Source: Prevotella sp. (GTDB lineage Bacteria > Bacteroidota > Bacteroidia > Bacteroidales > Bacteroidaceae). Taken from it: a stretch of 44,882 nucleotides of DNA. The stretch lies in NCBI GenBank assembly GCA_022782305.1, contig JALFPC010000035.1, positions 1 through 44,882 of the forward strand. Reading direction: 5' to 3'. The notes beneath the pieces are model-generated. The model worked only from the letters and a program-made list of their open reading frames with translations, did no database searches and was not told where the DNA came from. Positions 28,248 through 37,333 of this stretch are shown here, one piece after another (positions within the stretch are counted from its first letter, which is position 1; each line of letters begins with the position of its first letter). Made by a program: the position numbers and the translations under genes.

Positions 28248-28925
28248 ATGAGAGTAAAACCGTGCAATTATCTGTGGCTCATGGCTATATGTGTTATAAC
28301 ACCATTCCTGTCTGCTTGCTCAGACGATGACGACAAGATAATAGGAGAGAAGAGTATAATACTCAACGTGGGCGACACATATAAGGTGAAAGCCAGCGGA
28401 AGTGCTTCATACGCAGTGCAACATCAGTTTGTGGCTTCCGTCAATCAGCAGGGCGAGGTAACAGCCAATCATGTGGGCGAAACAGTGATGGCCGTGAGCG
28501 TGGGCAACGAAACCGCATACTGCGGCATATTGGTGTCGCCACGCCATAATCTATGGCCAACACCCGTGATGGACTCACCCAACTACACCATAGGTCAGGT
28601 AAAGCAGTATTTCAATGGCAAATATCCCATGTCGGCCACATCCAATACCGTGACCATCAATCCACAGAAAAACAATGTTGAGTATATCAGATATTATGTG
28701 CTCAAAAGGATTGACAGTATTGAGGTAAAGTATGTGCATAACGAGAATGCCAAGTTAATCTCCACACTCGACGATTATCTCACCGAGCGCTATGACAAGG
28801 TAAAAGAGAATGAAGAGCAGAACCTAACCATTTATGATGCTGGTCCTATAAACAAATATGCAGTGAAATGGTGGTTATATGCTGACGACAACAAGGCTAA
28901 ATCAATAATAAGATATTATCCTTGA
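28248..28925 (+). CDS. Lipoprotein with an Ig-like (BIG2-type) domain
   Basis: The 225-residue protein has a signal peptide ending in L-S-A-C, followed by S-D-D-D-D-K. This acidic stretch after the lipid Cys is the type of signal that sends lipoproteins to the outer surface in Bacteroidetes. Residues 35-100 look like a bacterial Ig-like group 2 domain (L-N-V-G-D-T-Y-K-V, V-A-S-V-N-Q-Q-G-E-V-T-A-N-H-V-G-E-T-V). The C-terminal 120 residues are unrecognised. Function is unknown; the B12 locus next to it may be coincidence because it has its own promoter. Confidence 0.78.
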   Translation: MRVKPCNYLWLMAICVITPFLSACSDDDDKIIGEKSIILNVGDTYKVKASGSASYAVQHQFVASVNQQGEVTANHVGETVMAVSVGNETAYCGILVSPRHNLWPTPVMDSPNYTIGQVKQYFNGKYPMSATSNTVTINPQKNNVEYIRYYVLKRIDSIEVKYVHNENAKLISTLDDYLTERYDKVKENEEQNLTIYDAGPINKYAVKWWLYADDNKAKSIIRYYP

Positions 28926-29020
28926 TGTAACATGACATTTTTTCAATTCAATCAAAATATAGTATATATGTTCGCATGAAACCCTGTTTTAATTTTAGTA
29001 TACACGGTGTTTGATTTATA

Positions 29021-29124
29021 TTCCGCACTGCTGAATATATGTTCCGCACTGCTGAATATATGTTCCGCACTGCTGAATATATGTTCCGCACTGCTGAATA
29101 TATGTTCCGCACTGCGGAATATAA
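29021..29124. repeat. Tandem 21-bp repeats with palindromic core, four exact copies plus one variant
   Basis: Exact 21-bp units start at 29021, 29042, 29063 and 29084, and a fifth variant spans 29105-29124. Each holds TTCCGC-act-GC(T/G)GAA; in the fifth the second arm is GCGGAA, a perfect palindrome, while the first four have one mismatch. The period equals two DNA turns. The repeats lie in a 617-base gene-free stretch between the lipoprotein and the signalling genes. An open frame reading through them on the minus strand encodes only a seven-residue periodic peptide and is not a gene. Confidence 0.9.
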
Positions 29125-29437
29125 CACAAATGCCTGTTATATGAAAATGTAAACAGGCAATGATAAATATTAATAACAGGCAACAATGTGAAAACACGAC
29201 TACAATCGGAACATTCTCAATATAGCTTAAGTTACTCGACATCAAACCAACGGATATTCAAGAGAAAGACTCTAATATGCTCAAAAGATGAGTGGGTGTG
29301 AATGAATATTGATTAATAATAATTCCGTCTTGATATTAACAAGACACCAATGATATTCTTACTAAAAGGTTGCATTTTTTACCAAAAGGAGACATAAATC
29401 CCTTTATTTTGTTGCTAAAACAAAAAAAAAGCGATTA
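29125..29437. other. Gene-free stretch upstream of the signalling cluster
   Basis: This AT-rich interval has no supported gene. It contains a direct repeat TTAC(T/C)AAAAGG at 29359-29369 and 29379-29389 (20 bases apart), about 80 bases ahead of the promoter of the next gene, and poly-A runs near 29420. Confidence 0.5.
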
Positions 29438-29472
29438 TTTGCTCATATATTCATAATTTTTTAGTAACTTTG
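29438..29472 (+). promoter_or_regulatory. Promoter of the zinc-ribbon/kinase/AAA/FHA/PP2C cluster
   Basis: TTTG at 29438-29441 and TAACTTTG at 29465-29472 resemble the -33 and -7 elements, though the spacing (23) is long. It is the only such site seen before the five-gene run. Confidence 0.55.
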
Positions 29473-29542
29473 TGCGTAACTTTAAACTTACATGAATATA
29501 ATCATCCTTACAATAAGGATATAATCTTCAATATTAAAACAA

Positions 29543-30361
29543 ATGAACGGCGGAAACTATACTTCAGACGAATTGAAAAAACAGAAGACACTGACAGAGC
29601 AGCGCTATCAGACCGAGAGCGCCTATCAAACAATTTCTGCCAGCGCTACTACGTGTCCACATTGTGGGGCCGCAGTACCAGAAGGTTGTGACTTCTGTGA
29701 AACCTGTCACAGGTATATCAAAGATGACGTGTGCCCATTCTGCGGAGCCGACATAAACAAAGGCGACAAATACTGCCAGGAGTGCGGCTCGCTGATAGGA
29801 AAAGTGGAATGCCCCGTATGCCACACACAAAACGAATTCTCGTTTTGCAAGAAATGCGGCAGCCCCATCACCGAACAGGCATTCAAACTCATGGACACCA
29901 TACATAAGGATCCCGAGTATCAGCAATTGGCACAGTTGACATCAGAACTGGAGCGTCTCAACAACCTCATGCCTGTGGATACTCCCGCCGAAAGAGAAAG
30001 AGAGAAGACAAACCACGACCTTAAACTCAGAGTGCTCAGCCTGCTGGCAGAAGAAGAGGGCAGAAGCCTCACTGCAGAAGAAGAGAAAGCAACCAAAAGC
30101 ATGAGCGAAGAGATGATAGCCGAAAGAAAAAAAACTGTTACGGAATCTATCACCAACATGCTCAAGAAAATGCAACTCAAGCAAACTCCATCGCCAGTAA
30201 TGGCACGCAACTATGCCATGGCCACCAAACCAATAGGTGTGAGATCGGCATGGGAGTGCAACTATAAGCATGCCTTGCACAGCAGTCCATGCGCTTGTGG
30301 AAAACCACAACTAGGAGGCAAATGGGTCATACTGGGATCAACAATAAAAAAAGAAGCCTAA
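29543..30361 (+). CDS. Triple zinc-ribbon protein with coiled coil, first gene of signalling cluster
   Basis: The 272-residue protein carries three zinc-ribbon modules: Cys38, 41, 52/55; Cys64, 67, 78, 81; and Cys90, 93, 102, 105. A Glu/Lys-rich helical region (about 110-215) looks like a coiled coil. The C-terminus (about 236-270) has another Cys/His set in the pattern W-x-C-x4-H-x6-C-x-C-G, followed by G-G-K-W. No catalytic motif is visible, so it is probably an adaptor. It starts the tightly packed run with the kinase, AAA+, FHA and phosphatase genes, two of which also carry zinc ribbons. The specific function is unknown. Confidence 0.85.
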   Translation: MNGGNYTSDELKKQKTLTEQRYQTESAYQTISASATTCPHCGAAVPEGCDFCETCHRYIKDDVCPFCGADINKGDKYCQECGSLIGKVECPVCHTQNEFSFCKKCGSPITEQAFKLMDTIHKDPEYQQLAQLTSELERLNNLMPVDTPAEREREKTNHDLKLRVLSLLAEEEGRSLTAEEEKATKSMSEEMIAERKKTVTESITNMLKKMQLKQTPSPVMARNYAMATKPIGVRSAWECNYKHALHSSPCACGKPQLGGKWVILGSTIKKEA

Positions 30362-30373
30362 CCAAATATCACT

Positions 30374-33300
30374 ATGACAGAATTATCAGTAAACGACGAC
30401 AAAACACTTAGAATGCCTACTACAAAAAAGAAGGCAAACGTTAATCCCGTCAGAACTGCAAATAATACAGAAAACACTAACATGAGCAGTACCGTCGGCG
30501 ACGATGGTACGATGCGCATGGACAAAATCCTAAGCAATAAAACGGTCACTACACGTCAGGCTTCAGAATCAAATATTGCCAAAGAAAGACATAAAGACTC
30601 ATTTATAGTAAAAGGACAGACTTATAAAAGCATCAAGTGTCTCAGCGCAGAATCAGGAGAAGCCGAGGTGTATCTCATAGAGAAGGATGAAAAGCAATTC
30701 GTGCTCAAACTCTATTACCCAAAATTCGAAATGAGAAAGGAGGTAATGAGGGTGGTATCAAATATGGATTTCGAATTGGTAGTGAAACTACTTGACTATG
30801 GACAAATCTATTACGAAGGCAAATATCGAGATTATGAGTTAATGGAATATGTGGGCGACGGCACTTTGGACAAATTCTGCGTTGACGGCAATATGGACCT
30901 GTTTAGAAAGATTGCACTGCAGGCCGCCGCAGCACTGCAATACTGTCATAACTACAAACTCATACATAAGGATGTGAAACCATCCAATTTCCTGTTCAGA
31001 GACAAACAGAAGGGCAGGATAGCATTGGGCGACTTCGGCATCTCTTCACTTATGACCTCTGATGAAGAAATGCACCGAACCACTCAAGCCCGCACACCAG
31101 TATATGCAGCTCCCGAGATGTATACAAATGTCATAGACGGTATGGTAGACATAACACCTGCCGTTGACTTCTATTCACTCGGCATCACACTCATGGCTAT
31201 ATGGAAAGGCGAAAAACCGCTGACCAACAACGAGCGTGTCATGGTGAAGAACAAAAGCTTTGGCAAAATACCTGGAGTGGAAGAACTACCTGAGAGAGTC
31301 AAGATGATTGTGCAGGGACTCACCACTGTAAACTTACAAAACAGATGGGGCTATGAGCAGGTGGAAAGTTGGTTTAAAGGTGAATCGCCCGAGGTGGACT
31401 ATTCTTCTCCATTCCTAAGATACAAGTCGTTTATCGTTGATCCCGAGAGAAACATCATTGCCGAAAACCTCGTGCAACTGGTGCCTCTGCTGCTCGACAA
31501 TCCAACACTTGCAGAAGGTTATCTCTACAATGGCAAGATTACTACATGGCTCGAGCAGAGCGGCAACGTGAAACTAAGCTTGATGGTCGACGACATAGTG
31601 AAAAACAGATATCCATCTGACAGACATGCTGGTCTGATGTGTGCCGTGTATACAATGCAACCCACATTCCCATATAAGGATATCAACGGACAACTCTGCG
31701 ATACCGTGACAGATGTGGTGGCTGCCATGATATCATCGCCCACAGAGTATGCCATGGTGATGGCTGAACCTCACGATAGCATTTGGCTATATATAGAAAC
31801 ACACTCTAAGGCTAACATTGATCGCATGAGAGGATATTTCCTCTCGGCAGGTAACCCACATAACAGAATAGCACTGCAGAGATGTTTATATGAACTCGAA
31901 CCCGAGTTGCCATTCCTGGCACGATATGACACCAAAACAATTGACGATATCATCAAGGCTTATGCCAATGACGATATCACAGACGACGAATGGAACAGCA
32001 TCATCGACGGACGACTCTTGTCGTGGATGTATGGACAGCAACTCACACTCGAGTCGGAGTCGCTCAAACTATTGCTTGATGGCAAAACACCATCCAGAGA
32101 CCTCGCATACAAGGCTTTATATAACCTGAGCAAAAATACTGCCTATGACCTCAAAGAGGCACACGAACCAGGAAATATCGGAGCACTGCTGGCAGAGAGA
32201 CTGATAGCATTGCAGCATGCCAGCGACAAGGAGCGTATGGAGAAACTATCCGACTTCATGCCAGAAGACGGACGCTTCTATTTCTATACTCAACTGCACG
32301 GATGGATGGACGAAAATGCCATGGCACGCTCATGCTTCGACCTCAACAGCAAGGAAAACAAGGAGAGATTGGGTAATTATAATGTCATGACAGCGGCTTA
32401 TAGACTTTGCCGGATGCTCGGCATCAGACCGCATTATTTAATGCCCTCGGGCAGGAAACTGCGCCGACTCAAAGACCTGGAGAGCGAAAGTATCGACGAC
32501 CTTAGGATGGAATTGCATAATGGTAGCCTCGCGGAATGGCTGACTATCTTCTTTCATGAAGATCCCAAAAAGGATTTCAGCGAACCATACAGCTATGAAC
32601 GCAATATCGAGAAATGGATACATGCATTGGGTAGCATTGACCATAATAATGCTTTCTATCTCAGATACTCAAAGGCACATGATGAAATGCAGAAGAAAAA
32701 CAATCAAGTGAAACTTAATTTCAATAGGTCTCGCATGTTTGAACGTGCAACCATTCTGTTATTCTTGATACTGCTGCTGGCATGGGTGACCATGATTGTG
32801 ATGTTTGGACTCGGCGACCATAAACTACTGCTGGCAAATAAGCTGTATACCATAGTGTTGCCTGCTGGTGGACTTGTGGGCATGCTGATGGCAACTAAAT
32901 CGTTCTTCAGTGGCAACGGATTTTTTATAACACTATTGTCTGCATTGTTTGGATTGTGCACATCAATCTTGCCAATAGCAGCACTCACATTCGTTGACAA
33001 CCATTTCCCATCGCTCTTTGTGCCGGCTGTGATTGTCATCACCTTTATATATATATGGGTGGGCAGAATGAGCAATGCCGACAAACTGGCCAAACAAGAC
33101 AAACAAACCATACTCGACATACTTGAAGACAATGAGAAAACAGCATTAGTGGAAACTTTGTATTATACATTCAAATCAAGATCGAATAAATTTAAAGGCT
33201 CAAAATTCAATGTACTCGACGATGTAGAACAACGCATAGGCTTCAGCAATATAAGCCGATCATTGCATTATCTCTATCTCGGATTGGCTGTGACAATCCT

Positions 33301-33409
33301 AATATTAGAAATGATGCTATATAATCGTAATCTGCTCAACCTGGATGCACCAAAACAAGTGAACACTGAAAATGTGTCTATAGAAAAGGATTTATCAAAT
33401 GATATGTGA
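30374..33409 (+). CDS. Membrane serine/threonine protein kinase
   Basis: The 1011-residue protein has a Hanks-type kinase domain at about 80-345: ATP-binding Lys112 in V-L-K-L, catalytic loop H-K-D-V-K-P-S-N at 198-205 (Asp200), D-F-G at 220-222 and A-P-E at 246-248. The residue before Asp200 is Lys rather than Arg. The N-terminal 75 residues are disordered and hold two D-D-x-T-[LM]-R-M motifs (8-14 and 43-49). A long helical region of about 440 residues follows the kinase. Four membrane helices lie at about 792-900, and one more at about 963-985. The next gene starts inside its last codons (11-base overlap). It would phosphorylate proteins on Ser/Thr at the inner membrane. Confidence 0.92.
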   Translation: MTELSVNDDKTLRMPTTKKKANVNPVRTANNTENTNMSSTVGDDGTMRMDKILSNKTVTTRQASESNIAKERHKDSFIVKGQTYKSIKCLSAESGEAEVYLIEKDEKQFVLKLYYPKFEMRKEVMRVVSNMDFELVVKLLDYGQIYYEGKYRDYELMEYVGDGTLDKFCVDGNMDLFRKIALQAAAALQYCHNYKLIHKDVKPSNFLFRDKQKGRIALGDFGISSLMTSDEEMHRTTQARTPVYAAPEMYTNVIDGMVDITPAVDFYSLGITLMAIWKGEKPLTNNERVMVKNKSFGKIPGVEELPERVKMIVQGLTTVNLQNRWGYEQVESWFKGESPEVDYSSPFLRYKSFIVDPERNIIAENLVQLVPLLLDNPTLAEGYLYNGKITTWLEQSGNVKLSLMVDDIVKNRYPSDRHAGLMCAVYTMQPTFPYKDINGQLCDTVTDVVAAMISSPTEYAMVMAEPHDSIWLYIETHSKANIDRMRGYFLSAGNPHNRIALQRCLYELEPELPFLARYDTKTIDDIIKAYANDDITDDEWNSIIDGRLLSWMYGQQLTLESESLKLLLDGKTPSRDLAYKALYNLSKNTAYDLKEAHEPGNIGALLAERLIALQHASDKERMEKLSDFMPEDGRFYFYTQLHGWMDENAMARSCFDLNSKENKERLGNYNVMTAAYRLCRMLGIRPHYLMPSGRKLRRLKDLESESIDDLRMELHNGSLAEWLTIFFHEDPKKDFSEPYSYERNIEKWIHALGSIDHNNAFYLRYSKAHDEMQKKNNQVKLNFNRSRMFERATILLFLILLLAWVTMIVMFGLGDHKLLLANKLYTIVLPAGGLVGMLMATKSFFSGNGFFITLLSALFGLCTSILPIAALTFVDNHFPSLFVPAVIVITFIYIWVGRMSNADKLAKQDKQTILDILEDNEKTALVETLYYTFKSRSNKFKGSKFNVLDDVEQRIGFSNISRSLHYLYLGLAVTILILEMMLYNRNLLNLDAPKQVNTENVSIEKDLSNDM

Positions 33410-36400
33410 GAATTGCAAAAAAGAAAATCGAAGTATTGCTCGCTACTGCAAGTGGTGCGGCAAGGAGTTGACCAACAATGATGTGCTCTCGTCGCTCGTG
33501 GGACTCGACGAGGTGAAGGCGCAATTGCGCATTATCGCAGAGACCTACACCTTCCTACACTCGAGAAACACAATCAAAGAGGTCAGACTCAGTGTCAACA
33601 CCATAATCATTGGCGAAACAGGCACGGGAAAGTCTTCGCTGGCCAATATTATTAGGGATTTCTTTTATCAAAAAAAGATAATAAGAAAACCCAAACTGAC
33701 ATTGGTGGATGCCGTAGACTATCAACGCTTCGTGGATAAATGGGACGAGAATATAGAAAAAGCAAAAGGCGGTATACTCTTTTTCGACAACGTGCAGAAA
33801 CTGCTGCCCGACAAGTATTCAAACCAGGTAAACCCACTCGACAAACTATTTGTGGAGATGGACAGATGGAACGACGATCCCATAGTGTTTATATCGGGAC
33901 TGACTCAAGGACTGGATGAGTTTCTGCAAAGCAATCCTGCAGTGACCAACAGATTCAAGTATAAATTCCAACTGCCCACACCAACTTACAACGACCTGTT
34001 TTTGATATGCTGCTCCGTGTTGGAAAACAAATACGGACTAACACAGTATAGTCAGTCTGCAAAGAAGAAACTGCTTGAATACTTCAAATACCAACTCAAA
34101 ACTAAAGACGAAACATATGGTTTCGCTCACGATGCAGTGAAAACAGCAGAGGATGTGTTTACTGCATATATAAGCAGAGGCTCGCTAAACAGCGAGATAC
34201 AACCAGACGATATCAAGGCATACGTGCCTGAGGAGCGTACCTTGGAAGAGATACTCAGCGACCTCGACAACTTCATAGGAATGGACGAGGTAAAAAGCAC
34301 TATCAAGGAGATTGCATACTCTGTAAAAAACTCCATGGAGAGACAGCAGAGAGGACTGGGTGAGGCTTCACCCATTGACGTGCATATCGTATTGACAGGA
34401 AATCCTGGTACCGGCAAGACTACCATGGCACGCAAACTTGGTGAGATACTCGCATCAATAGGCTATCTGGACAGTGGACATGTGGTCGAGGTAGACCGCT
34501 CGCAGATGGTGAGCCAATACCAAGGCGAGACTCCAAAGGTGGTGGATAAACTCTGCGACAAGGCCATGGGCGGTATTCTCTTTGTAGACGAGGCTTACAC
34601 TCTCGCTCCCGTACAGGCTTCAGGAGAGAAAGACCAACTGGGCACACAGGCTCTCGAGAAACTCATGAAACGCATGGAGGACGACAGAGGTAAGTTTGTG
34701 GTGATAGCTGCTGGATACCATACCGAAATGGAAAACTTGTTTAGAGTAAACCCTGGATTCAGAAGCAGATTCAGCTATTTCGTAGATATCAAGGACTATA
34801 CTCCAGAGGAACTGTATCAGATTCTCATGGTGTTTGCAAAGTTAAAGAATTATGTGCTTACGCCTGAAGCATCGGAACTCGTAAAGACACATATCGAAGA
34901 GTTGTATAACGCCCGTGACAATACCTTTGCCAACGGACGCACCATGAGGCAACTATTTGATACCATCTGCAAACGACAGGCTCAAAGACTTGAAAAAGGC
35001 AACGTGTCTACGATGACAAATGAGGAGATTATGACCATTAATGTGGATGATATTCCTTATGACAAACCTAAGGGAGTGGACTACTCAGAATGCCTCGACA
35101 AACTGGACGGCATGGTGGGTATGGACAAAATTAAAACCGAGATCTCAAACCTTGCTGCCATGATAAACCTGCAACTCAAACGTGGCGACAAAGACCAAAT
35201 GAGCGCAAAGCATTATGTGTTTACAGGTAATCCAGGAACTGGTAAAACAACTGTGGCACGCATCATGGCAGAGGTGTTCAAAACGCTTGGACTGGTGAGC
35301 CGTGGCCAACTCGTAGAAGCAGACAGAAGCAAACTCGTGGCAGGATTTGCAGGACAGACAGCAATAAAAACAAACCAACTTATTGATACTGCACTCGGAG
35401 GAGTACTCTTCATCGATGAGGCATACACTCTCGTGTCTGGAGATAACGATACGTTCGGAAAGGAAGCTATCGACACCCTGCTTAAAAGACTTGAAGACGA
35501 CAGGGGCAAGTTTATATGCATTGTGGCTGGATATACCGACAACATGAGGGATTTCATTGCCGCAAACCCAGGACTGCAATCGCGATTCACACAGACCATA
35601 CAGTTTGACGATTATAACCCCGACCAACTCACCGAGATATTCATGAACCTGGCTAAGAGCAAGAACTTCGTTTGCGACGACAAGTTGAATGAGGCTGTGC
35701 ATCGAATGATGGAACAACACTATCTCAGACGGGATAAAAACTTCGGAAACGCACGTGTGGCACGCAAACTCTTTGAAGACACTATGGAAAAGCAGAGCCA
35801 GCGACTCATGTCTATGCTGGGTAATGCCGACTTCAGCCAGGATGAGATGTATGTGCTCAAGACCGACGACCTGCCACAGACTGAGGATACTAAAGCCAGA
35901 CCATTGGACGAGGTGCTGGCAGACATGGAAAGATTGGTGGGCATGCGCTCAGTGAAAGACACCATAAGAAGACTGGCAGTGCAGAGCATGTTTATGAAGC
36001 AACGTTCTAGCATGGGCGTGGGAAAAATGTCGCAAATGGTTACAAATTTCACACTCACTGGTAATCCCGGTACGGGCAAGACTACAGTGGCACGCATGAT
36101 GGGACAACTGCTGCAGAGCATGGATGTGCTCCCAACATCGAGAGTGGTAGAAGTGAGCAGAGTAAACCTCGTGGGTAAGTATATGGGAGAAACAGCAAAA
36201 CTCGTAGACAAGGCTTGCGACAACGCCATGGGAGGTGTACTCTTCATAGACGAAGCATATACACTATGCAACGAAAATGATAACTATGGCAAGGAAGCCA
36301 TTGAAACGCTCATGAAACGCATGGAAGACGACAGGGGCAAGTTTGCAGTGATCATTGCTGGATATAAAGACAGAATCGACGAACTGCTGGAAACAAATCC

Positions 36401-36710
36401 TGGACTGGCCAGCAGATTCACACAACATCTGCATATAGATGACTATAAGGGAGATGAACTGCTTGAGATATTCAGACGTATGGCTGAGAAAGAAAATTAC
36501 AAACTATCGCCAGAGGCTGAAGTTATACTCAACAGACTCATCACATCTATAATAATAAACAAAAATACATCATTCGGCAACGCAAGAGAAATAAGAAATA
36601 TCTTTAACGGAGCCGTGGGGCGCCTGTCAGAACGCGTGATGAGCATGCCGCCTGAAGAGGTTACCAAAGATACACTGCAGGTTTTCATGCCTGAGGATAT
36701 AAAACTTTAA
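33399..36710 (+). CDS. Four-module AAA+ ATPase (CbbX/EccA/SpoVK type) with N-terminal zinc ribbon
   Basis: The 1103-residue protein begins with a zinc ribbon (Cys3, 6, 17, 20) and continues with four AAA+ modules. Walker A motifs lie at 72-79 (G-E-T-G-T-G-K-S), 334-341, 610-617 and 888-895 (each G-N-P-G-T-G-K-T). Modules 2-4 have Walker B G-x-L-F-[IV]-D-E-A-Y-T-L and the arginine-bearing N-P-G-x-x-S-R-F. Module 1 has L-F-F-D130-N131, lacking the catalytic Glu, so it probably binds ATP without hydrolysis. The family remodels or assembles protein complexes (EccA in type VII secretion, CbbX on Rubisco). Overlap with the kinase gene suggests coupled translation; the target here is unknown. Confidence 0.9.
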   Translation: MICENCKKENRSIARYCKWCGKELTNNDVLSSLVGLDEVKAQLRIIAETYTFLHSRNTIKEVRLSVNTIIIGETGTGKSSLANIIRDFFYQKKIIRKPKLTLVDAVDYQRFVDKWDENIEKAKGGILFFDNVQKLLPDKYSNQVNPLDKLFVEMDRWNDDPIVFISGLTQGLDEFLQSNPAVTNRFKYKFQLPTPTYNDLFLICCSVLENKYGLTQYSQSAKKKLLEYFKYQLKTKDETYGFAHDAVKTAEDVFTAYISRGSLNSEIQPDDIKAYVPEERTLEEILSDLDNFIGMDEVKSTIKEIAYSVKNSMERQQRGLGEASPIDVHIVLTGNPGTGKTTMARKLGEILASIGYLDSGHVVEVDRSQMVSQYQGETPKVVDKLCDKAMGGILFVDEAYTLAPVQASGEKDQLGTQALEKLMKRMEDDRGKFVVIAAGYHTEMENLFRVNPGFRSRFSYFVDIKDYTPEELYQILMVFAKLKNYVLTPEASELVKTHIEELYNARDNTFANGRTMRQLFDTICKRQAQRLEKGNVSTMTNEEIMTINVDDIPYDKPKGVDYSECLDKLDGMVGMDKIKTEISNLAAMINLQLKRGDKDQMSAKHYVFTGNPGTGKTTVARIMAEVFKTLGLVSRGQLVEADRSKLVAGFAGQTAIKTNQLIDTALGGVLFIDEAYTLVSGDNDTFGKEAIDTLLKRLEDDRGKFICIVAGYTDNMRDFIAANPGLQSRFTQTIQFDDYNPDQLTEIFMNLAKSKNFVCDDKLNEAVHRMMEQHYLRRDKNFGNARVARKLFEDTMEKQSQRLMSMLGNADFSQDEMYVLKTDDLPQTEDTKARPLDEVLADMERLVGMRSVKDTIRRLAVQSMFMKQRSSMGVGKMSQMVTNFTLTGNPGTGKTTVARMMGQLLQSMDVLPTSRVVEVSRVNLVGKYMGETAKLVDKACDNAMGGVLFIDEAYTLCNENDNYGKEAIETLMKRMEDDRGKFAVIIAGYKDRIDELLETNPGLASRFTQHLHIDDYKGDELLEIFRRMAEKENYKLSPEAEVILNRLITSIIINKNTSFGNAREIRNIFNGAVGRLSERVMSMPPEEVTKDTLQVFMPEDIKL

Positions 36711-36728
36711 ATCATCAATAGATAAGAT

Positions 36729-37292
36729 ATGATTATATGTCCTAATTGCAAAGAAGATATCGACGACGACTCACTATTCTGTGACCAATGCGGAGAAAAA
36801 CTATACTACTGCAGCAGTTGTGGAAAAGTGGGCATGGGCAAAAGATGCTCATATTGTGGAGGAATCATGGAGTCACCACGTGACCCCAGCGTTACGTCGT
36901 TTCCTAACATTAGAGGCAACAGAAATGGAAAAACTCTCGGAGAAACCACTTCTGGACAGGTGGCAAGCATAGACAACAGCGTAAGAGATGGCAATGACTC
37001 GCTGGTGCTAGAAAGTATGGTGCTCGGAATATGCATCAAAGCCATGCACGACGCATTGATAGGAAGAAAAGAAGGACCATATACCAAACAGTTCTCAAAC
37101 TGCAGATATGTGTCTGGATGCCACGCAAAACTCGAAGAGAATGCCAACCACCAGTGGACCATTACTGACATGAATTCGTCAAACGGAACTATGGTAAACG
37201 GTATACCACTGCAACCAGGAAAACCGGCAAACATCAAAAATGGCGACAAAGTGACACTTGCTAATATAACATTAACAGTAAAACTATCATAA
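36729..37292 (+). CDS. Double zinc-ribbon FHA-domain protein
   Basis: The 187-residue protein has two zinc ribbons (Cys4, 7, 18, 21 and Cys28, 31, 40, 43), a flexible linker and a C-terminal FHA domain at about 92-187. The phosphothreonine-binding residues are conserved: Gly112-Arg113, Ser129 and His132 in S-G-C-H, and S-S-N-G-T-M-V-N-G at 150-158. FHA domains bind phosphothreonine peptides, so this is the likely reader of marks made by the adjacent kinase. It starts 18 bases after the AAA+ gene and is followed after 41 bases by the phosphatase gene. Confidence 0.9.
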   Translation: MIICPNCKEDIDDDSLFCDQCGEKLYYCSSCGKVGMGKRCSYCGGIMESPRDPSVTSFPNIRGNRNGKTLGETTSGQVASIDNSVRDGNDSLVLESMVLGICIKAMHDALIGRKEGPYTKQFSNCRYVSGCHAKLEENANHQWTITDMNSSNGTMVNGIPLQPGKPANIKNGDKVTLANITLTVKLS

Positions 37293-37333
37293 TTTTTAAC
37301 ACACTACATATTATCAATTTTATTCTTATATAA

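Noticed and set aside
29021..29124. CRISPR array
   Set aside because: Units are head-to-tail with no spacers, and no cas genes are in the window.
28952..29245. A 97-codon minus-strand frame with a repeated S-A-E-H-I-F-S peptide
   Set aside because: The periodic peptide results from the 21-bp DNA repeat; the flanks lack coding character and no promoter or start context supports it.
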